Assembly (NCBI GenBank): GCA_025331125.1
Contig: JAOALB010000051.1
Coordinates: 62,001-126,000 of the forward strand
Origin: Mycogone perniciosa
Lineage: Eukaryota > Ascomycota > Sordariomycetes > Hypocreales > Hypocreaceae
Direction: 5' to 3'
Length of the DNA stretch: 64,000 nt
Numbering within the stretch: position 1 is the stretch's first letter; each line of letters opens with the position of its first letter. Shown here one piece after another: positions 1-12,154 of this stretch. A program made the translations under genes and the position numbers. Below the pieces are notes generated by a model. That model was not told the origin of the DNA and ran no database searches. It saw nothing but the letters and a program-made list of their open reading frames with translations.

Positions 1-1393
1 CGGAGTTGAGTATCGTTGAGTAGTATTTGGAAACAGAAGAAGAAAATGTTGGGGGAAGTGGAACACGTGCGAATCGAAAGTACGAGTAGGAATGGAGCAG
101 TAGTTGTTATCCGTAGTATTAGGATGTCATTAAGAATCGAATACTACCAGTAATTGCCAACACTGAATAGTACTCTGTATTACACCGTATTAGTACTGTT
201 AGGAAATAGTAATCTGAGATTTGTCCGCGAAAATCTTGCACTAATATTGTCAGGTATAACTCAACTACCTACCTACTCGTATATATAATTCTGCTCCCGA
301 GCTATCTACGGGCCAATATGCTTACCTGTTTTAGCTGTAGGTAAGACTGCGGAGTAAAGACCTAAATAGTTAAGAAACAAGCTATTCCAACACTAGAACC
401 GCTTTGGCATCAATCGGGCCAAGCATTTCGCCGTGTCCTTGGCCTAATTTTCCAACTCGTCCCCTTTCAACCCAATCCCTCCACATTTTTTGCCATTGTG
501 TCCGGATACGCGTAAAGCCGTGGTCTAGCGTCGGATTACTGCCGCACATGATTGGATCTTTTGCTTCGTGGCTGCGAACTTATTGCGTGATTAACCGAAA
601 CGGATGGGTCTCCGTGAATACGGTTATTTCGTCTCGTACAGAATCTGCAGCGTCAACGCATCCCTCACGGGGACTTTGACAGTAGTAGACCAGTAATCGG
701 GAATCCAAGAGGGCAAACTAACTAGCAGACGAATCAACTTATGAGTAAGCACTACAACTACCCAGGTATGTGTACTCCGTACGCGTACTCGTACAGAGTG
801 CTCCGTAGAAGCACTCACACTCACAATCTCTTGGCCAACTCAGTCTGGTGCCAACTAATCTATTTGATCGCTGTTAGCCCAATGAGTCGATCCCGTGTCC
901 CCGTGGCACAAGCACGATAAAATCTCGGTATTACGCCAATAGTGTGGCTCGGCCTCGGGGATCTTGGACGCAGCAGCGACTCTGTCGGTTCGAAATGACT
1001 CCACACACCAGGATTCGACCGGAGTTGGGCCTCCTACTAGGTATGGTGGTAATAATGATACGAGTTCTACGAGTAGTAGTACTATGAACAGCTGCGGAGC
1101 CTGTCCTGCACCATGACCTTAGGCTCTCCCTTTTTTATTTCTCCACTCGCTGTAGAGTTGTTACCAGATTCTAGGACAAACTATTCTCTCGCCTGGTTTG
1201 CAAGAGTGTTTGCTTACCTTTAACATCTTTCGCCAAGACCTCCAAGGCTACGATTCCGCAATTAGAAGCATTTGGATTGCCTCTGGCCCTCAACTTTATC
1301 AAAAAGAGGAATCCAGGAAGCCGCCCCTGATGTCAACATAGCAAGTCATTTTGGACATACCGTTCAAGCCATATCAACCGCATTCTGCTCACG
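1..1393. other. Intergenic, no gene seen
   Basis: I see no supported coding region upstream of the ABC transporter gene. The stretch is rich in TAC/GTA trinucleotide-like runs (for example near 1058-1090) and carries a copy of the TACTCCGTA-type motif at about 771-783. Short open frames on both strands lack family features. The last few hundred bases presumably hold the transporter promoter and 5' leader. Confidence 0.6.
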
Positions 1394-4300
1394 ATGGCCG
1401 ACTCAAACGATAGTAACGGCATCGTTGGCACAATGTCCACCATGGCTGATGCTGACAAGGCTGAGCGCGGGAGTACTACAGACGCTTCAGTGGACATTGT
1501 TATGACCCAGACCAAACTTGATCGGAGCCGTTTCTCTCTGTCTGGGGCAGGCAATCTGTCACTCGACGATGTCGAGGCGACCGATATCCAGATCCGTGGC
1601 CTCACAATCTCGGCCAACACCGCGCCGTCATGGCTCGATCCCGCCACTTATCCGGAGCTGATGAGTAATGGGTTTAACACGACACCACGCATGAAGACAC
1701 TTCTACACTCGGTTGATGTTGATTTGAAACCTGGAACTTTGACCGCGATCATTGGTGGCAGCGGCTCAGGGAAGACCACACTGCTAAACACCCTGGCTGA
1801 GCGAGTCGTGAGCTCAAGACTAAGCCAACAGGGCCTTGTAACGTTTAATGGACGGGTCGGTGTCAATAGCGTTCGACACGCCTATGTCATGCAGCAGGAT
1901 ATCCTGCTGCCTACGCTGACGGTTAGGGAGACTCTTAGATACTCTGCCGATCTTAGACTGCCATCAACCACAAAGGCGGAGGATCGTGAGAGGATTGTCG
2001 AAGAGGTCATCCGCGAGCTTGGTCTCAAAGATTGTGCCAATACACGCATCGGGAACAGTCAGCATCGCGGGTGCTCTGGCGGAGAGAAAAGACGTGTGAG
2101 TATTGGTGTTCAGTTGCTGGCGAACCCATCTGTACTCTTCCTCGACGAGCCTACCACTGGTCTAGATGCAACAAGCGCATTCCAACTTGTTCGGACTCTC
2201 AAGTCGCTAGCTCAGAAAGGCCGGACCATCGTCACAACCATCCACCAGCCTCGATCCGAGATTTGGGATCTGTTTGATAACCTAATCGTCTTGTCCAAGG
2301 GAAGTCCCGTCTATTCTGGCTCGATCCCAGAGTGTCTTCCCTGGTTCCAGAGTCTTGGTTTTCAGCTGCCGCCCTTTGTGAACCCTGCTGAGTTTGTTAT
2401 CGACATTGCTGCCGTGGACAACCGGACGCCAGAGCTTGAAGCTGAGACCACTGAGCGCCTTGAAGGCCTGAAGAAAGCATGGAGAACAGAGAGCGAGACT
2501 CGTTTCTCTCCCCTAGACTGTGTTATCGAAACCCGGCAGGGAAAACGACATTCTGCAACAAATCGTGCTGGTTTCTGGCGTCAATTACGCATTTTGACAG
2601 ATCGTACATTCAAGGTTACTTATCGAGACCCGCTTGGTATGGTAGCAGCCATCCTCGAGGTTGTCGTCATGGGAGCTATAATTGGCTATCTCTTTTTCAA
2701 CCTCGGCACCGATCAAGCAGGTATCCGATCTCGCGAAGGAGCTCTGTATAGTGCAGGTGCTATGCAAGGCTACCTTGTCATCATGTTCGAGGTCTATCGC
2801 ATGACTATTGATATGCCAACCTTTGATCGTGAGGCCTCGGAGAACTGCGTTGATGCTGTGCCGTTTATTCTATCGCGACGATTAGCACGGCTTCCTACTG
2901 AGGACCTCCCAGTGCCGTTTATATTCTCCATTCTTCTCTATTTCATGGCGGGTTTTGATCGCACTGCCTCCAAATTCTTCATATTCTTCGCCGTCTCTCT
3001 CCTCAACCACTATGTTTGTGTAATGTGCGCCTTCACTTGTGTGGTGGCTGTGAGGCACTTCCCTGGCGCAAGCTTGATTGCAAACTTGGCCTTTACACTA
3101 CAAAGTCTGGCCTGTGGGTTCTTCATACAAGTAGACACTATCCCGGTCTATGTCCGATGGTTGAAGTGGTTGACTTGGATGGTAAGGGTATCCTACAACA
3201 AACCTCAAACAAGTTTTATGCTTACATGATAATTTAGTTCTACGTCTTTGGGGCATATGCGGGAAATGAGTTTCAGGGAAACTTCTACGACTGCCCCGAG
3301 CCAGGTGGTCTCTCGAATCCTCGATGTGCGCTGTACTCGGGTGATTATATCATGACTTCACTCGGTCTCCCTCAAAACTGGATTGCCCGTCCCATAATCA
3401 TCCTCGTGGGATTTATTATTTTCTTCTTCCTTCTCTCGGCCATCGGTTTGCACTTCATCAAGGTTGAGATGACTATTGCTCGAGCCCGAACCTCGGACAC
3501 TGATTTGTCTGCTGGAAAGGAGAAGATGAGTGCCCGGTCCATTGAAGAGATCCGAACTATTGATGTGAAGCTCGACGCATTTTCTCTGGACCTTGAGAAA
3601 AGGACTGCTTCTGGCAAGAAGTTACCGCGCAGAACCATCGTACAGCCTATTAACGCTACATTCCATGCTGGAGTTTTGAATGTCATCATGGGTCCGTCTG
3701 GCAGCGGCAAGACATCGCTCCTCAACACTATGGCGCTACGGCTGCGGAACTCGGTTAGCACCAAGTATATCCCTTCCGGAAAGTTGACGTTCAACGAGGC
3801 TGTGCCCTCTGATTCAGTTGTGCGGTCTGTCTGCTCTTACGTTTGTCAGGATGATGATGCCCTTCTGCCTTCGTTGACGGTACGGGAGACGCTTCGCTTT
3901 TCCGCCGCGCTCCGTCTCCCTTCGTTCATGAGCAAGGAGGAGAAACATCGTCGTGCGGAAGAAGTGCTTCTGAAGATGGGATTGAAAGATTGCGCTGACA
4001 ACCTAATCGGGAACGACTTGGTGAAGGGCATTTCAGGAGGAGAAAAGCGCCGTGTATCCATTGCGGTGCAGGTCCTCACTGACCCCCGAATTCTGCTCCT
4101 TGACGAGCCAACATCTGGTCTAGACGCTTTCACAGCTAGCTCTATCATGGAGGTGCTTCAAGGTCTCGCAAACGAAGGCCGAACACTTATCCTCACCATC
4201 CACCAGCCTCGCTCCGATCTCTTCAAGCATTTCGGCAATGTTCTTCTGCTTGCCCGTGGCGGTGCTCCAGCCTATGCTGGCCCAGCCAAGCACTTGCTCG

Positions 4301-5571
4301 GGTACTTTAGCAAGCAGGGCTATGAGTGTCCGCAGCATTCAAATCCGGCTGATTTTGCACTGGATATGATTACAGTTGACTTGCAGCGGGATGATAGAGA
4401 GGCAGAGAGTAGAGAGAGAGTGGGCAAGTTGATTGGGCAATGGAAGAGCTTATTTGAAAGCGGAGAAGTTGAGCCGTGGAAGTCAGCTGAAGGAACTCGA
4501 TTACCGGGGATTGTCGAGGCAGATGAGCTCAACGAGAAGAAGGCCCATGACAGTGTGACAGAGAAGGATATCAAACTAGAAGACATATCGGAAAAGCCTC
4601 TTCCGTCAAAACGGCCCCCTATCGTGTCGACAGCCCCTCGAAAGTCATTCAACAAGGCCAATGTGTCAACTCCAGCGGAGCTAGGTGCTTTGGTACGCAA
4701 ACGAACCTCAATATTCACGGCTGCACCTCTCCTCCTCCATCGTGCCATCATCAACACGCGTCGACAGCCACAATTGATCCTAGCACGCACAATGCAAGTC
4801 ATAGGACTCTGTATCCTCTTCGCACTCTTCTTCGCGCCTCTGCATAACGACTACTACGCTGTCCAGAACCGCATGGGCTTCGTGCAGGAGATCGGGGCGT
4901 TCTATTTTGTCGGCATGCTGCAGAACATGGCTATCTACCCCAACGAGCGAGATGTCTTTTACCGCGAAGACGACGACGGCGTGTACGGCGTGGATGCGTT
5001 CCTTGTGTCGTACACAATCCTTGAGATCCCCTTTGAAATCCTCAGCTGTCTGGTCTTTGGCCTGTTCCTGTGCTTGGCAGTCGGTCTTCCCCGAACTGCA
5101 GTCATGTTCTTCTCGTCGGTCTTCGCCGGCTTCGGCATTGTATCTTGCGGCGAGAGCTTGGGCATCATGTTCAACACACTTGTGGAACACGCAGGCTTCG
5201 CCGTCAACATCATGGGCATGTTCCTGTCGATAGCCAACGCCATGACTGGTATCTTCTCCATTGACATGCCAGACGCGTTCAAAGCCCTCAGCTACCTCTC
5301 GCCGATTCGGTACGCGGCGCGTATCGTGGCTCCATACTCGCTGCGGGATATTCAATTCTACTGCACGACAGAGCAGCTGCTGTCGGATGGGAGCTGTCCC
5401 ATTCAGACGGGCAAGCAAGTGCTCCAGCTATATAAGATGGACGTTGATCCAGTGGTGAATATAGCGGCTCTGGCAGGATGTGTTGTAGTTTACCGCGTAT
5501 TGGCCTGGGTGCTTGTAAAGGTCGCACGGGCAAGATGGGGTGAGATAAAGATTTGCGAGAGATATAGGTAG
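1394..5571 (+). CDS. Full-size ABCG (White/PDR-like) ABC transporter
   Basis: Plasma-membrane-type ATP-driven exporter of the ABCG class, with two nucleotide-binding plus transmembrane halves in the order NBD-TMD-NBD-TMD. Exons are 1394-3181 and 3238-5571, with a 56-nt intron starting GTAAGG; the joined protein is 1373 residues. First NBD: Walker A GGSGSGKTT near residue 121, signature CSGGEKRR near 226, Walker B VLFLDEPTTGLD near 246. Second NBD: GPSGSGKTS near 747, ISGGEKRR near 860, ILLLDEPTSGLD near 880. Hydrophobic segments follow each NBD (about 400-620 and 1110-1370). The NBD-first order and the EPTTGLD/EPTSGLD motifs define the ABCG class. Both ATP sites look canonical except that the first signature begins with Cys instead of Leu/Val. 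The substrate cannot be told from sequence; no biosynthetic genes adjoin it. It is convergent with the allantoinase gene, 398 bp away. Confidence 0.93.
3182..3237 (+). other. Intron of the ABCG gene
   Basis: A 56-nt intron with donor GTAAGG and acceptor TTTAG separates residue 596 (Met, end of TTGACTTGGATG) from the codon TTC. Both flanking exons end on codon boundaries. Removing it restores one frame through the sixth transmembrane region of the first half, which supports splicing over two separate half-transporters. Confidence 0.88.
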
Positions 5572-5969
5572 TAGTAGCGGTGCGTCGTTCAAGAAGGCTC
5601 TTGGCTGTAGATCTTTACTCGTACATAAGATACTAAGAGGAGATAAATTGTGTAACCAAGGCGACCCTATCCACTTGACGTCATCTTCAAGACAATCATC
5701 CACAGGATTTTCTTCCCCACGTCGACAAACTTATGCCTCTTTCACTACGAAGTACACTTGAAAATGCTTTGAAATATGGCAAATGTATGTATGTATGTAT
5801 ATCTATTCATGCTATTAAATTCTCTAATACATGTCAAATACAACTAAACTCCCATTGTTTGCGCCATAATATGCTGTCGTGTGCGCTGACGCTCCCTCCA
5901 CGCACATTTCTTTATTCCCTTTTGATCCCTTGAACACCAGGCACCTAATCATGATCCGTTTTCTCGTCT
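5572..5969. other. Convergent 3' intergenic region
   Basis: Gap between the 3' ends of the ABC transporter and the allantoinase gene. It contains an (ATGT)n microsatellite of about four units at 5783-5800 and AT-rich sequence suited to 3' UTRs. No gene is supported. Confidence 0.6.
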
Positions 5970-7622
5970 TTAAGATGTCCTCTTCTCCGTAATTGATTCG
6001 CCGAATGGCTTTCCGGTGACGAAGCCGTCGCCAGGGGCATCCAACTCAAACACCTTGCAGCCGCGCAGCCAAGTTTCCTTGACACGACCCGTGAACTGAT
6101 GGCCCTGCCAAGGCGAGCAGCGGTTCTTCCAGCGCATGTCTCCCTGAGAAAAGGTCCAGACCTCGTTGTCATCGAAGATGCAAATGTCAGCGTCCATGCC
6201 GACCTTGAGGGCGCCCTTGCGATGGGACAGGCCGACTTGCTCGGCTGTCGCCTGGCAGCAGAGGCGCACCATGTCGGTAATGGATGGCGTCTTGGATGTT
6301 GCAGAGCGCTGCTTGGATGCTGTGTGAAGAATGGGGAGGCCCAAACCTACGGAAGAGATGCCACCCCACGCTGCGAAGAAGTCTCCGCGGGCCACGGTCT
6401 TGGTTGGCTGGCTGTCCTTGGGGCCGTTGACATCGAGACCGGAGTCCATATGGGGGATTTGGGGCCGTTCGAGGCGATCTGGCAGCAGCTTTAACTGGGG
6501 CGTGCAGGGAGAGTGATCCGACACAACAGTCTTGATGCAAGAGTCCTCAGCCACGAGTTCTTCCCAAAGCCCGTCACGATTCGTGGATTCTCGGATCGGC
6601 GGACAGCACTTGTGTCTCGTGTCACCCTTCTCGATCTCCTCGGCTGAGAGACCTAGGTAGTGGAAGCATGTCTCGGCCGTGATGTTGACACCCCTTTGGC
6701 GTGCCGCCTTGAGGATCGGAATGGCCTGGGTAGCTGAGAGGTGCACGATATGCAAGTGGAGAGATGGGGCGATGTGAGCATGGGCGAGAATCGCCTCGAT
6801 CGCATGGGTCTCAAACGATGGGGGTCGGGATTCGAGAAAGGTGCTGTACGCAGTGAGGTCACCTTTGGGCACGGCGGGCGGATCAGATATCTGGACACCA
6901 TCGCCAACAGAATCGGCAATAGGAGGAATCATTTCGGCATGGAACATCAGAGTCGTTGGCTCGTCCTTGAGGGCCTCCATGGCCTGTGCCACGTCCTTGG
7001 GTGACACAGCCGGGAACTCATCAACCTACCGGATCTTGGTTAGTAAAATTCTACTTGATACATACGGCCTATGCTCTAAATTGCGTTCAACTGGACTTAC
7101 ACCCGACTCGATCAAGAATCCCTTGAACCCTCGAACACCGGCCTCTACAAGAGGCTTCAGCTCATGCGCATTGCCCGGAATGACGCCGCCATAAAAGCCC
7201 ACGTCAACCCAGCATTGCCCGTGGCTGGCCTGAAGTTTCTCCTCGAAGCCCTGGATAGTCGTGGTCGGCGGGATGGCATTCAGGGGCATGTCAATGACGG
7301 TGGTGACGCCGCCGCTGGCCGCCGCACGAGTGCCCGTCCAGAAACCCTCCCACTCGGTGCGTCCGGGTTCGTTGAGGTGGACATGGGCATCAACGAGGCC
7401 GGGGAGCAGCAGTTTCGGGGAGTGGTCGATATACGTGGCGCTGGGTGGGAAACTGGTCTTTGGGAGAACGGCGAGGGCGATAGACACGATCTTGCCAGTC
7501 TGAGCGGAGATGGAGATGGAAGCTGGGGAGAGGACGAGGGAGTTGTCTGGGAGAGTGAGGACTGCGCGGTTTGAGACGAGGACGGTGAGAGGGCCGACGT
7601 CTGAGGTGTTGGAGACGGTCAT
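5970..7622 (-). CDS. Allantoinase
   Basis: Hydrolyses allantoin to allantoate in purine catabolism; a cyclic amidohydrolase with a binuclear metal centre. Exons on the minus strand are 7622-7101 and 7025-5970, separated by a 75-nt intron with donor GTAAGT, giving 525 residues. The metal-binding HxH lies in GLVDAHVHLNEPG (His80, His82). The lysine expected to be carbamylated is in GFKGF, about residue 167. Later metal ligands sit in LHIVHLSATQ, and the catalytic Asp in VVSDHSPCTP. The splice joins IESG to VDEFPAV, the conserved SGVDEFP motif, which fixes the intron. It starts at the first ATG (MTVSNTSD). Length fits fungal allantoinases. The related alternatives dihydroorotase and hydantoinase fit less well than allantoinase because of the EPGRTEWEGF and SDHSPC contexts. 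A Dal5-like carrier gene lies 34 kb away, so any functional link is only inferred. Confidence 0.92.
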
Positions 7623-10600
7623 CTTGGTGGTGGTGTTGTGTGAAGTGGTCTACTCCTTTGTGGCCTATGTTGGGTTGGTTTGGGCGAAGCGGTAACTCAG
7701 GGGAACCAACTCGAGGCTGGGTAACACAGAACAGAGGATAGAGGACACAGCCAAAGGACAAGTCAACAGATGTCTATGAGCTACGGACATTCAAAAGAAA
7801 AATACAAGAACAGCTAGAAAGTTCAAGAGGCTGAGGGAGAGCAAGAAGAAAGCCGTGTTGTCGGCCGGACCCGATGACCTCCTAGTGCTAGCCGCTGGGG
7901 CAGTCTAGTTTATGGCGGATAGTGGCGGAAGGCTTATCGTAGACCGAACACACATGAGGCGATAAGGGAGGATGGGGTATTGAGAGCGAGCGCTGAACTC
8001 GTTTGCTTTGAAGGGCATCCAGCCCTCTTGTTGGGAGACATCGCAGAAGAATCATTTACCGCTACCTATCCATAGCCCATCATAGCACTGTAAACGAGAA
8101 ATTTTTCCAATAGGGGCCCAGAAATGAAGGGATTCCCGACTGAGAGAGTCAAAGATAGAGAGATATGTTTGGCTTGTGAGAGCCAATCACAAGCGTCGCT
8201 GTTTTCGATCGAGTAAGAATTACTCGAAACGGCTGCACGAAAAAAAAGTGATGCTCGGGGCTGTCGGGGCTGCGATAAGCGAACACGGATCTTTATCGGT
8301 GGGGCCAGGTCCGGACTTCGGCGACTGCGCCACCTCCGCCTCATATGAGAGAGCCACATAGAGGCGTGGCTGTGTGGTGGCTCTGTCTGTGGCTGGTATC
8401 TATATGAGGATTGACAGGATATGTCCACCCGATCATTTGGGGGCTCTCAAATTTAGAATCTCACTCAACCTGAACTTGTCTCTTGTTTTCACTTAGAATC
8501 AACTCTGAATAAATACCTGAAATTCTCCCTACATACTCGAAACCAGGGCAGCAGACATCCCTCTCTAGACCACACTTGCTTGAAAAAAACGTGAGGCAGT
8601 ACGCAAACCCTAACCAGGCCTTTCGATCCACCACCATGCTTTTGGGGTCCTACTAAGACAGACCTCTCCGGGCCAACTTCATCGCCATTCCTTGCAAACA
8701 ACTCTGCTCTCCTCTCCTCTTGCGAGCTGTTTGTCTTGCTGCGTGACGTGTTGGCTGCGCAGAAGCTTCTTCATCACATGCCGCCTTTGTCTTCACTTTG
8801 GCCAGCACACGACCCCTTCTTTACCCGCCTGGAAAGCTGGCCAGATGACTACTTGGACTCCTCGGGGGCTATCCCCATGATCTTGCGGGGCTGCTACTGA
8901 CTTACACCCGTAACCGCCCTTTACCCTGCCATTCACGGCATTGGTTTTGGTGTTCCCCGTCACCCCATCTTCCTGTAGGGAGCATGGGGCAAGCCTCCAC
9001 TCCTTCGCATCAAAAGGCTTGAAGAATGGCTCAATTCTTGCATTCGGTGACTGCAGCTGTATCCGGTCTGCATATGACTTCTCACAATACTACCTTTCTG
9101 TGGAGTACGAAGTAAGGAAGACCGGAACGCATCCCTGTTTTCATCAATGAACAACACTGTCCCAACGTAGGAGAACACGTGGACGACAACGTGTCTAACA
9201 AACAGGCTTTCCCGGTTTCCCTTTGTATATCAGCCACAACTGGGAGTGGAATGCCTGAAGATTCGCTTCTCTGCCCGGATCGACATCCCTGAGGTCAGCC
9301 AACAAGCCCGGAGAGTTCTCATTGCTCTCTCTTAGCAAATGGCCCACCGATTAGTATAGCCACAACTGCGGCAATTCTCATCCGCTTCGCAGGGGTGTTC
9401 TGCATTTGGCAAGACTGTGGCTCCGCATCTTGTCCCAGAATGCAACGTCGTCAAGCGCAGACTGGTCAAAATTGCTGCCAAAGTGTGACTCCACCAACCC
9501 GTGCGCCGACATGAATATGGCATGTAATTGCAGGCGTCTACACAGCCATATGAGTGGGGAAATCAAGGCATCATGAGCGACGTTGGGCATACATCTTTTC
9601 TCTTGGGGTGGCCCGAATGGTACTTGAGTGTCCTCTGAGCCAAGGAGAGTTCTTTCTGGGGATGTTGTTGGTCACAACTTGCAGCAAGGCTAGCATAGCA
9701 GTCTCGGTGTATTTCAACCTGGTGGTGGTTTGTCTCAGCTGTGTGGCCTCCGCAGCGGCCTTCTCACAAAGCATTTTGCTTCTCTTTCAACATCTATTGG
9801 GTATCGGAGAAACCGACTCGCCATCCAGCATGGTCCTTTTGCAATGCCAAGTACTAACAACTGCTGTTGACATCTTTGTCAAGGACTCAATGTTCCCTTG
9901 ATTGGCGGTTCCAGGATCGTATCTTTTCCCTCGAGATCAGCATTCTCGTTTACTATGTTTGGAATCTGCTTAAACAGGATGTCTGCTCTAAATGCCTCCA
10001 TCCATCTCACCAAGTTCTCCCTGCTGGTTGTCGACATCATGGATTGCCAAGAATCATCTTTAGACTACTATTCGCAGAAGCAATTATTATGCTTTCTGCA
10101 ACCTCCCACCAATCACCTCCGCCGGATACGAAGTACATGAAGCAAGCAAGTAGCTTTGGGAGGCCGACCATCTCTATTCGCTAGCAAACTGGGAAGCTTT
10201 GGCAATAGCGTGCCAACGTTCTATCAGGAATGGGTGTAAGCACTTGCATGAGTGGCTGGCTGGCTGGTTTACGACGTATGTACATACTTGGTACCCCCTG
10301 TGCAATTATGAGTATAGGCCCGGAGAAGGTCCACGTTTGCCTCAAAAGCCCCATCAACACAAGATGCAAGCAATCTGCAGAAAAGCGCGTTCTGGTCAGG
10401 AGGCTAGCACTGGATTGGTGCCTCTCGCCAGCCGTGTTGGTCTGGCTGCATGCGGTGTGATGAGTTTGGCATACGCGCCGGCGAAGAGGGGGCGGGCAGG
10501 CCTCTGATTGCTTGCCTGATCCCAGGCAATAAGACAAATCATCAATGGCACGCAAAACAAGGAGTTCGTCACGGAGTGGTCCACCCAGGGAAAACCAAAG

Positions 10601-10774
10601 ACCACTGAGCCAGCCCTCATACATGAGGAGGGCTTGTCATGGTCTCCCCCAGAAGAATCCTTGCGTATACCGTCACACCTCCCTGCTCTTCTTCCCTAGG
10701 GGATACCCAATACCATTGAGAGACACCTTGTTGCAACGCATTCTACCTCGTACTACACCGAAAATCAGGCCATC
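7623..10774. other. 3.1-kb gene-poor region
   Basis: No gene is supported. The 5' portion near 7623-7760 should hold the allantoinase promoter. Between about 9380 and 10090 the minus strand has several short, protein-like frames in different registers (for example an ATG-started 53-residue frame around 10046-9885 and frames of about 65-70 residues at 9378-9774), but none joins cleanly or matches a family I recognise. They may be chance frames or the remains of a decayed gene. Confidence 0.45.
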
Positions 10775-11368
10775 ATGGCATCCAACAAGAGGTCGAGAGG
10801 CTCGCTTACGGACATTCCTGACGGCCCTGAGACACACGGAAGCTTCAAGCCTAGCAGATTGGTTCCTTCGAACTTGGATTCAGCCCTCGTCAAGCATGGC
10901 TCCTCGCAAAACTCCGAAGATCGAAAGGAGTTCTCTGGATGTGAACGTGACTGGCTGGAGCAGGGCTACTTCACCAGCCCTTCATCGACAGACCAGACCG
11001 ATGAAGAACCTTGCATAAGCCAATACACCAACTGCAGGGCAACGTCAGGAGTAACTCAAATCAACGGCATCGTCATGGAGTGCGGTGCGGATGAGGTTGA
11101 CGGCATGCTGCCGCCCAAAGGCTCCTATCACTACACTGGCTGTTCCAAGGTGGGGAAAGGCTCACAGGTCAACGGGGTAGAAGCGGTAGTATGCTACGAG
11201 GTAGAGCACAAACTACCGAGACTCCCTGGTATGAACGGCGAGTGGCGCGATTTGGTGATGGAATCGGGTGGTGTGGATGGAACGATGAATCAAATTAATG
11301 GGGGAAGGGTCAGGATGTTGAGGAACGACGAGGGCACCATCGCTCCTCGGATGATAAAATTACCCTAG
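10775..11368 (+). CDS. Hypothetical protein with QINGG-like repeats
   Basis: An uninterrupted 197-residue frame starting at ATG (MASNKRSRGS) and ending in TAG. I do not recognise a family. The N-terminal half is Ser/Asp-rich and polar. The C-terminal half has three spaced short elements, TQINGIV, SQVNGVE and NQINGGR, each roughly 50 residues apart, that may be a weak internal repeat. There is no signal peptide or membrane segment. It stands alone in a gene-poor region with no paralogue nearby. Coding status is uncertain: length and lack of stops favour a gene, but there is no homology evidence and no intron to test. Confidence 0.4.
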   Translation: MASNKRSRGSLTDIPDGPETHGSFKPSRLVPSNLDSALVKHGSSQNSEDRKEFSGCERDWLEQGYFTSPSSTDQTDEEPCISQYTNCRATSGVTQINGIVMECGADEVDGMLPPKGSYHYTGCSKVGKGSQVNGVEAVVCYEVEHKLPRLPGMNGEWRDLVMESGGVDGTMNQINGGRVRMLRNDEGTIAPRMIKLP

Positions 11369-12154
11369 GCATTGCAATGTCCGAGTTCCGGAGAGTGGGA
11401 AAGCTAGGTCATACATGGTTGGCAAAGTCGGGTACAGATTAGTACATGGAAGATGCCGTACTCGCTCGGCGAGGTCTTGTTTGGGTTGGTTGTATCTATC
11501 TACTGATAGTCACTCGTTCAATATGCATTGATTCTTCTTATGGGAACACTGGTATGACCCCAAGGCGCCACTTACAGCATGTGCATGAAGAAGGATCGAA
11601 GTCGGTCATCTAAGGCTGAAAACCTTCAGCAAATGGCGTCTACTGGGATCGGCCATGCTCATCGGGACCAGCCGATCTTGTGATACGAGGTACGATCCTG
11701 GTTGCTGGTTCCTCTATACGAGGCGTTCCCTGCCATCAAGAGGGTCGTATGCGGGTAAGCAGGACACGGGACGGAGTCATCGTGCTTGGTTTAGCGACCA
11801 CATGGAATGCCTCGGACAGAAAGAGTTGTATAGACGTCCCACGGGAAACGTCAAGATCCTGATATTGAGCGGTTTGGTCTAATGAACCTAAGCCTCTTCG
11901 TGGCCTCCCTTGTCTCCCTGCCCATCAAACACACCTGTCGACCTTCATTGTTTTCTTCAGGCAAACAACCGTCCTGCGCCGTCTCTATACATGCGTGGAG
12001 ATCTATGGATGCTAAAACACATATTGTCAACTCGTTCGTTTGTTCGTTTCCCCAACACTCTTCTACCAGACATCTAGTTTTCCTCGGCGTATCGTTAACG
12101 TCGTCTTCCACTGCCGAGGACAGTAAATCGTACAAAATCTTCGTTATCGTGTGA
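11369..12154. other. Intergenic, no gene seen
   Basis: Region between the hypothetical gene and the 3' end of the COQ1-like gene. A short frame at 11882-12154 begins with a hydrophobic stretch but overlaps the expected 3' UTR of the neighbouring gene and has no family features. I see nothing else. Confidence 0.5.

Noticed and set aside
4780..5418. Long open frame on the minus strand opposite the second half of the ABC transporter
   Set aside because: It mirrors the codons of a clear conserved gene and has no family features.
3352..5571. Second half of the ABC transporter as a separate half-size gene
   Set aside because: The 56-nt intron at 3182-3237 joins it in frame to the first half, and the intervening bases encode the expected last span and loop of the first membrane domain.
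11882..12154. 90-residue frame with hydrophobic start next to the COQ1-like gene
   Set aside because: Lies in the expected 3' UTR of COQ1 on the opposite strand and has no family features.
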